From a bacterium (Candidatus Gribaldobacteria) CG07_land_8_20_14_0_80_33_18 (GTDB lineage Bacteria > Patescibacteriota > Minisyncoccia > Minisyncoccales > CG1-02-41-26): a DNA stretch of 8,425 nucleotides. The stretch covers positions 1 to 8,425 of the forward strand of contig PEWP01000017.1 in the NCBI GenBank assembly GCA_002779425.1, in the 5' to 3' direction. A program made the translations under genes and the position numbers. The notes beneath the pieces were generated by a model. It did not search any database and had not been told where the DNA came from. It worked only from the letters and a program-made list of their open reading frames with translations. This document shows, in pieces, positions 5,822 through 8,425 of the stretch (position 1 is its first letter; every line of letters begins with the position of its first letter).

Positions 5822-6139
5822 ATGTATTTCTCAATTTTATTAGCGGGATTTTTGGGAGGTGTAGTTAGGGGATTAGTTGGGTTTATTAAACATCAATTCT
5901 CCTATAAAAATGTTCCTTTCAAACTTCCTTATTTTTTAGGCATGGCTTTTCTTTCCGGCCTTATTGGTTTGGTAGCAGCAGTTGCTGTAAGGGAAATTGG
6001 TTTTACTTATCAGGGATTTTTCACTCCCGGTTTAAGTTTTATTATCGGTTATGCCGGCGGTGATTTTATAGAAAACATTTTTAAAATCATTATTAAAAAG
6101 TCTTCCCTTTACCCCGTAGAAAATACCAAAGAAAAATGA
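5822..6139 (+). CDS. Small holin-like integral membrane protein
   Basis: 105 residues with three predicted membrane helices: about 3-22 (Gly-rich, one Arg at 16), 38-56 and 66-91. The last contains a GYAGGDFIE motif (76-84). The tail is short, polar and Lys/Glu-rich. Small size, three Gly-rich helices and the GYxGxDxxE-like motif recall phage-holin-like proteins often annotated in these genomes, but I cannot assign a family with confidence. The start is 7 bases after the ychF stop with no ribosome binding site, so it is probably translated from the ychF transcript. The TGA stop at 6137-6139 overlaps an ATG (6136-6138) of a short repeat-derived frame. Immediately downstream is a GC-rich double hairpin. 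Confidence 0.8.
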   Translation: MYFSILLAGFLGGVVRGLVGFIKHQFSYKNVPFKLPYFLGMAFLSGLIGLVAAVAVREIGFTYQGFFTPGLSFIIGYAGGDFIENIFKIIIKKSSLYPVENTKEK

Positions 6140-6141
6140 TT

Positions 6142-6206
6142 CGCTCAGACACTGGGAAATTCAGTTCGCTTTGCTCACGAATTTCCCGCGCTCTGCGGAG
6201 CGCCTC
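6142..6206. repeat. GC-rich double-hairpin intergenic repeat
   Basis: The first hairpin has 9-bp arms GGGAAATTC (6154-6162) and GAATTTCCC (6179-6187) around a 16-base loop that can partly pair. Directly after it come GCGCTC (6188-6193) and GAGCGC (6198-6203) with a TGCG tetraloop. The segment is much richer in GC than the AT-rich sequence on both sides, and it is not followed by a T-tract, so it looks like an inserted palindromic repeat rather than a classical terminator. It could still stabilise the upstream mRNA end. The remaining bases up to 6247 are AT-rich with no convincing promoter. Confidence 0.65.
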
Positions 6207-6247
6207 GCTAACTCGTAATAAATCAATAATTTAATAATTTATAGATT

Positions 6248-6883
6248 ATGTTAATAGAATCTTTAATTACAGAAGGTTGGTTAAAAACACCAAGAATAAT
6301 TGAGGCATTTAAAAAAATTAAAAGAGCAGATTTTTTGCCTGCCTGCGCAGGCGGGCCAGAAGGAATGAAAAATTTAGCTGAACTAAATGAGGCCTTGGCA
6401 ATTGGTTATAGTCAAACTATCTCTCAACCATTGGTGGTTGCTTTTATGTTAGAACTCCTCCAACCAGAAGCAGGGGAAAGAATTTTAGATATTGGTTCCG
6501 GTTCAGGATGGACAAGCGCCCTTTTGGCTGAGATAGTAGGTCAAAAAGGAAAAGTGATCGCCATTGAAATAATTCCAGAGTTGCTGGATTTTGGGGAGAA
6601 AAATGTTGCCAAATATAATTTTATAGAAAAGGGGATTGTCCAATTCATTTGTGCCGATGGTTCAGAAGGGTATGAGAAAGAAGCGCCGTTTAATAATATT
6701 TTAGCTTCAGCTTCAGCTCAAATTTTGCCTTCTGCCTGGAAAAAACAATTAAAAATCAAAGGCAGAATTGTTACCCCTATAGGTTCTTCAATTTGGTTGT
6801 TTGTTAAAAAAAGTGAAACCGAATTTGAGGAAATTGAATATCCCGGTTTTGCTTTCGTTCCCTTGGTAATAAATAAGAAATGA
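6248..6883 (+). CDS. pcm: Protein-L-isoaspartate O-methyltransferase
   Basis: Class I SAM-dependent methyltransferase that repairs isoaspartyl residues in aged proteins by methylating their alpha-carboxyl group. Evidence: IGYSQTISQP (residues 52-61, the PCMT substrate/active-site motif with the conserved Ser59), the SAM-binding motif I ILDIGSGSGWTS (from residue 79), the acidic motif KVIAIEIIPEL on the next strand, then ICADGSEGY and the hydrophobic strand FNNILASASAQILP, and a C-terminal GRIVTPIGSS strand. The length of 211 is normal. Between the N-terminal helix and the active-site motif, residues 30-36 (LPACAGG) are encoded by the same 20-bp palindrome found in ppdK. This falls where relatives have a short FVP-type turn, so it probably lies on a surface loop. 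No ribosome binding site is seen before the ATG. The gene overlaps mltG by 4 bases (ATGA), implying translational coupling. Confidence 0.93.
   Translation: MLIESLITEGWLKTPRIIEAFKKIKRADFLPACAGGPEGMKNLAELNEALAIGYSQTISQPLVVAFMLELLQPEAGERILDIGSGSGWTSALLAEIVGQKGKVIAIEIIPELLDFGEKNVAKYNFIEKGIVQFICADGSEGYEKEAPFNNILASASAQILPSAWKKQLKIKGRIVTPIGSSIWLFVKKSETEFEEIEYPGFAFVPLVINKK
6337..6356. repeat. Intragenic 20-bp GC-rich palindrome, copy 2 (in pcm)
   Basis: Identical over all 20 bases to 1474-1493, while the flanking bases differ completely (T-run before, CAGA after). Its first base is codon position 3 here, against codon position 2 in ppdK. The same DNA therefore encodes LPACAGG here and LPAQAG there. 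Confidence 0.9.
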
Positions 6884-7911
6884 AAAAGTATTTTATTTTT
6901 TTAATATTTTTTTTAATTATTGTTTTAGGGTTTTTTCTTTTTGGCATTTATTTGCCAAAAGATAAAAAAATAATTGAAGAGAAAATTTTTGTAGTTGAAA
7001 AAGGGCAGAATCTTCTTCAAATTGCTGCCAATTTAGAAAATCAAAATTTAATCAAGAGTAGATGGTTTTTTAATTTTTATGTAGTTTTAAAAAACAGCCA
7101 AAACAAACTTCAAACCGGAGAATATTATTTAAGCCCTTCGATGAATGTTGCTGAAGTTGCTAATAAAATTATTTCCGGCGGGGTAATCAAAGAAAGAATT
7201 ACTATTATTGAAGGTTGGAATTTAAGAGATATCGGTTTTTATTTAGAAGGAAAGGGAATGTTTCAAGCCGAAGAATTATGGGAATTAGCTGGATTCCCGG
7301 CAGTTAATTATTTAAAAGCCGAAGATTTGCCAGTTCCAAAAGATTTCTCAAATGAATTCGATTTTTTAAAAGATAAGCCAAAATATATTGGGTTAGAAGG
7401 TTATTTATTCCCAGATACTTATTATATTAAAAAGCAAGAAACACTTGAAAATATTATCAGAAAGATGCTTAGTAATTTTGATAAAAAACTCAATTCCGAT
7501 TTAAGAAAAGAAATTAAAAAACAAGCAAAAACAATTTTCGAAGTAATAACAATGGCTTCATTATTGGAAAAAGAAGTTAAAAGTTTTGAAGAGAGAAAAT
7601 TAGTAGCAGGAATTTTATGGAAAAGATTAAAAGGTAATGTTCCTTTACAGGTAGATGCTACAATTAGCTACATTACCGGAAAAAAGACGACAAAAATTTC
7701 AAAAGAAGAAACTCAAATCGATTCACCATTTAATACTTATAAATATAAAGGATTGCCCCTAGGTCCGATTTGTAATCCTTCTCTTGACAGTATTATCGCT
7801 TCCCTTTATCCTGAAAATAGTGAATATTGGTATTATTTATCAACACCCGATGGAAAAACAATTTTTAGCAAGACCTTGGAAGAACATAATATTGCTAAAA
7901 CAAAATATTAA
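6880..7911 (+). CDS. mltG: Endolytic murein transglycosylase MltG (YceG-like)
   Basis: Membrane-anchored lytic transglycosylase that cleaves nascent glycan strands and is thought to set their length. It has one N-terminal membrane helix (about residues 4-23) followed by an extracytoplasmic domain. A LysM-like segment (VEKGQNLLQIAANL onward) is followed by LQTGEYYLSP and an ERITIIEGWNLRDIG stretch. The catalytic region carries LEGYLFPDTYY with the conserved Glu at 173, then ITMASLLEKEV, VPLQVDATISYITGK, SPFNTYKYKGLPLGPICNP and a C-terminal YYLSTPDGKTIFSKTLEEHN, all hallmarks of the YceG family. At 343 residues it is of normal length and looks intact. Its start overlaps the pcm stop by 4 bases, and a DJ-1/PfpI gene follows after 14 bases, so these three are probably one operon. 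Confidence 0.96.
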   Translation: MKKYFIFLIFFLIIVLGFFLFGIYLPKDKKIIEEKIFVVEKGQNLLQIAANLENQNLIKSRWFFNFYVVLKNSQNKLQTGEYYLSPSMNVAEVANKIISGGVIKERITIIEGWNLRDIGFYLEGKGMFQAEELWELAGFPAVNYLKAEDLPVPKDFSNEFDFLKDKPKYIGLEGYLFPDTYYIKKQETLENIIRKMLSNFDKKLNSDLRKEIKKQAKTIFEVITMASLLEKEVKSFEERKLVAGILWKRLKGNVPLQVDATISYITGKKTTKISKEETQIDSPFNTYKYKGLPLGPICNPSLDSIIASLYPENSEYWYYLSTPDGKTIFSKTLEEHNIAKTKY

Positions 7912-7925
7912 AATATTTAAAATCT

Positions 7926-8425
7926 ATGGGAAAACCGTTGAGTAATAAAAAAATTGCGATGATTATTGCTTTTATTGATTTTCGAGATGAAGAATATTTT
8001 ATTCCTAAAACAGTATTAGAAAGCGAAGGGGCAAATATCGTTACGGCAAGTTCTAAAAAAGGTCAAGCAATCGGCGCTTACGGCGGGGTAGTGGATGTTG
8101 ATGTAACATTGGATGATTTAAAAGTTTCTGATTTTGACGCAATAATCTTTGTTGGGGGCAGTGGGGCGGCAAAATATATTGACGATGAAAAAGCGCATAA
8201 AATAGCTCAAGAAGCAGTAAATGAAAATAAGATTTTAGGAGCAATTTGTATTGCCCCGGCAATTCTGGCGAAAGCCAGAGTTTTAAATAATAAAAAAGCT
8301 ACTGTTTGGTCAAACAATTTAGATAAAAGCGCAATAAAAATTTTGAAAGAGGAAGGAGTAAATTATCAAGATGAACCAGTGGTTGTTGACGATAAAATTA
8401 TTACTGCCAACGGTCCCTTAGCAGC
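7926..8425 (+). CDS. DJ-1/PfpI-family protein (3' end beyond window)
   Basis: The ATG at 7926 begins a frame open to the window end (166 complete codons). The sequence follows the DJ-1/PfpI class I glutaminase-like fold: KKIAMIIAFIDFRDEEYFIP with a conserved Glu in the first turn, a strand ANIVTASS, FDAIIFVGGSGAAKY, the nucleophile elbow GAICIAPAILAKA with the reactive cysteine at residue 108, then KKATVWSN and DKIITANGPLAA. The residue after the cysteine is Ile rather than the His of PfpI-type peptidases. This argues against a protease and leaves a chaperone, deglycase/glyoxalase-like or redox-stress role open. No ribosome binding site is seen; the 14-base gap after mltG suggests co-transcription. 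Roughly 10-20 residues are probably missing at the C-terminus. Confidence 0.9.
   Translation, partial: MGKPLSNKKIAMIIAFIDFRDEEYFIPKTVLESEGANIVTASSKKGQAIGAYGGVVDVDVTLDDLKVSDFDAIIFVGGSGAAKYIDDEKAHKIAQEAVNENKILGAICIAPAILAKARVLNNKKATVWSNNLDKSAIKILKEEGVNYQDEPVVVDDKIITANGPLA

Noticed and set aside
6137..6139. UGA recoding as in some CPR lineages
   Set aside because: Tryptophan is encoded by TGG throughout and no gene contains in-frame TGA at a conserved Gly position; read-through here would only enter a repeat.
6136..6234. 32-codon ORF as a real gene
   Set aside because: Most of it is palindromic repeat sequence and there is no independent start signal; kept only as a finding.
6207..6247. Promoter for pcm in the AT-rich stretch
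   Set aside because: Several TAATAA-like hexamers are present but none has a credible -35 partner.
8053..8262. Minus-strand open frame near the window end
   Set aside because: It is antisense to the well-supported DJ-1/PfpI gene and has a biased Leu/His/Arg composition.
1..8425. CRISPR array, tRNA or rRNA genes, complete insertion sequence
   Set aside because: No regularly spaced direct repeats, cloverleaf or rRNA-like conserved segments, or transposase reading frame were seen on either strand.

Overview
The window looks like a piece of a compact, AT-rich bacterial genome of the Candidate Phyla Radiation (Patescibacteria), most likely a Parcubacteria-type lineage. This is inferred from several things together: a pseudopilin of the style common in those genomes fused to a jelly-roll domain, a pyruvate phosphate dikinase, tight gene packing, start sites that mostly lack a Shine-Dalgarno sequence, and GC-rich palindromic repeats scattered between and inside genes. 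The genetic code appears standard. No RNA gene, CRISPR array or classical insertion sequence was seen.

Layout. Positions 2-847 hold the 3' part of a pseudopilin-like gene whose encoded C-terminal half is a concanavalin/LamG-like domain. A 33-bp near-perfect palindrome (910-942) and a strong extended -10 promoter (955-982) precede ppdK (1005-3770). The 3' end of ppdK overlaps the start of a broken nitroreductase gene (from 3748). A hairpin that could terminate transcription from both sides (3959-3993) follows. An unrecognised minus-strand gene (4015-4524) comes next, with its own promoter and the only strong ribosome binding site in the window. A 68-bp terminal-inverted-repeat element (4648-4715), flanked by the 4-bp direct repeat TCAA, separates it from the divergent gene ychF (4771-5814), which appears to be transcribed as a leaderless mRNA.

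Downstream on the plus strand lie a small three-helix membrane protein (5822-6139), a GC-rich double-hairpin repeat (6142-6206), pcm (6248-6883), mltG (6880-7911, overlapping pcm by 4 bases) and the 5' part of a DJ-1/PfpI-family gene (7926 to the window end). The close spacing suggests one or two operons. The genes are mainly housekeeping: pyruvate/PEP interconversion, ribosome-associated ATPase, protein repair, peptidoglycan processing and possibly carbonyl or stress defence. They do not form an obvious dedicated pathway.

The most unusual signal is the repeat content. One 20-bp GC-rich palindrome occurs twice, with identical sequence, inside two unrelated protein genes (ppdK 1474-1493, pcm 6337-6356). 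It is read in a different frame in each and interrupts neither. Three further palindromic repeats occupy the gene boundaries. The 3748-4720 segment (nitroreductase remnant, hairpin, orphan gene, MITE-like element) looks like a small accessory islet between two conserved housekeeping genes.
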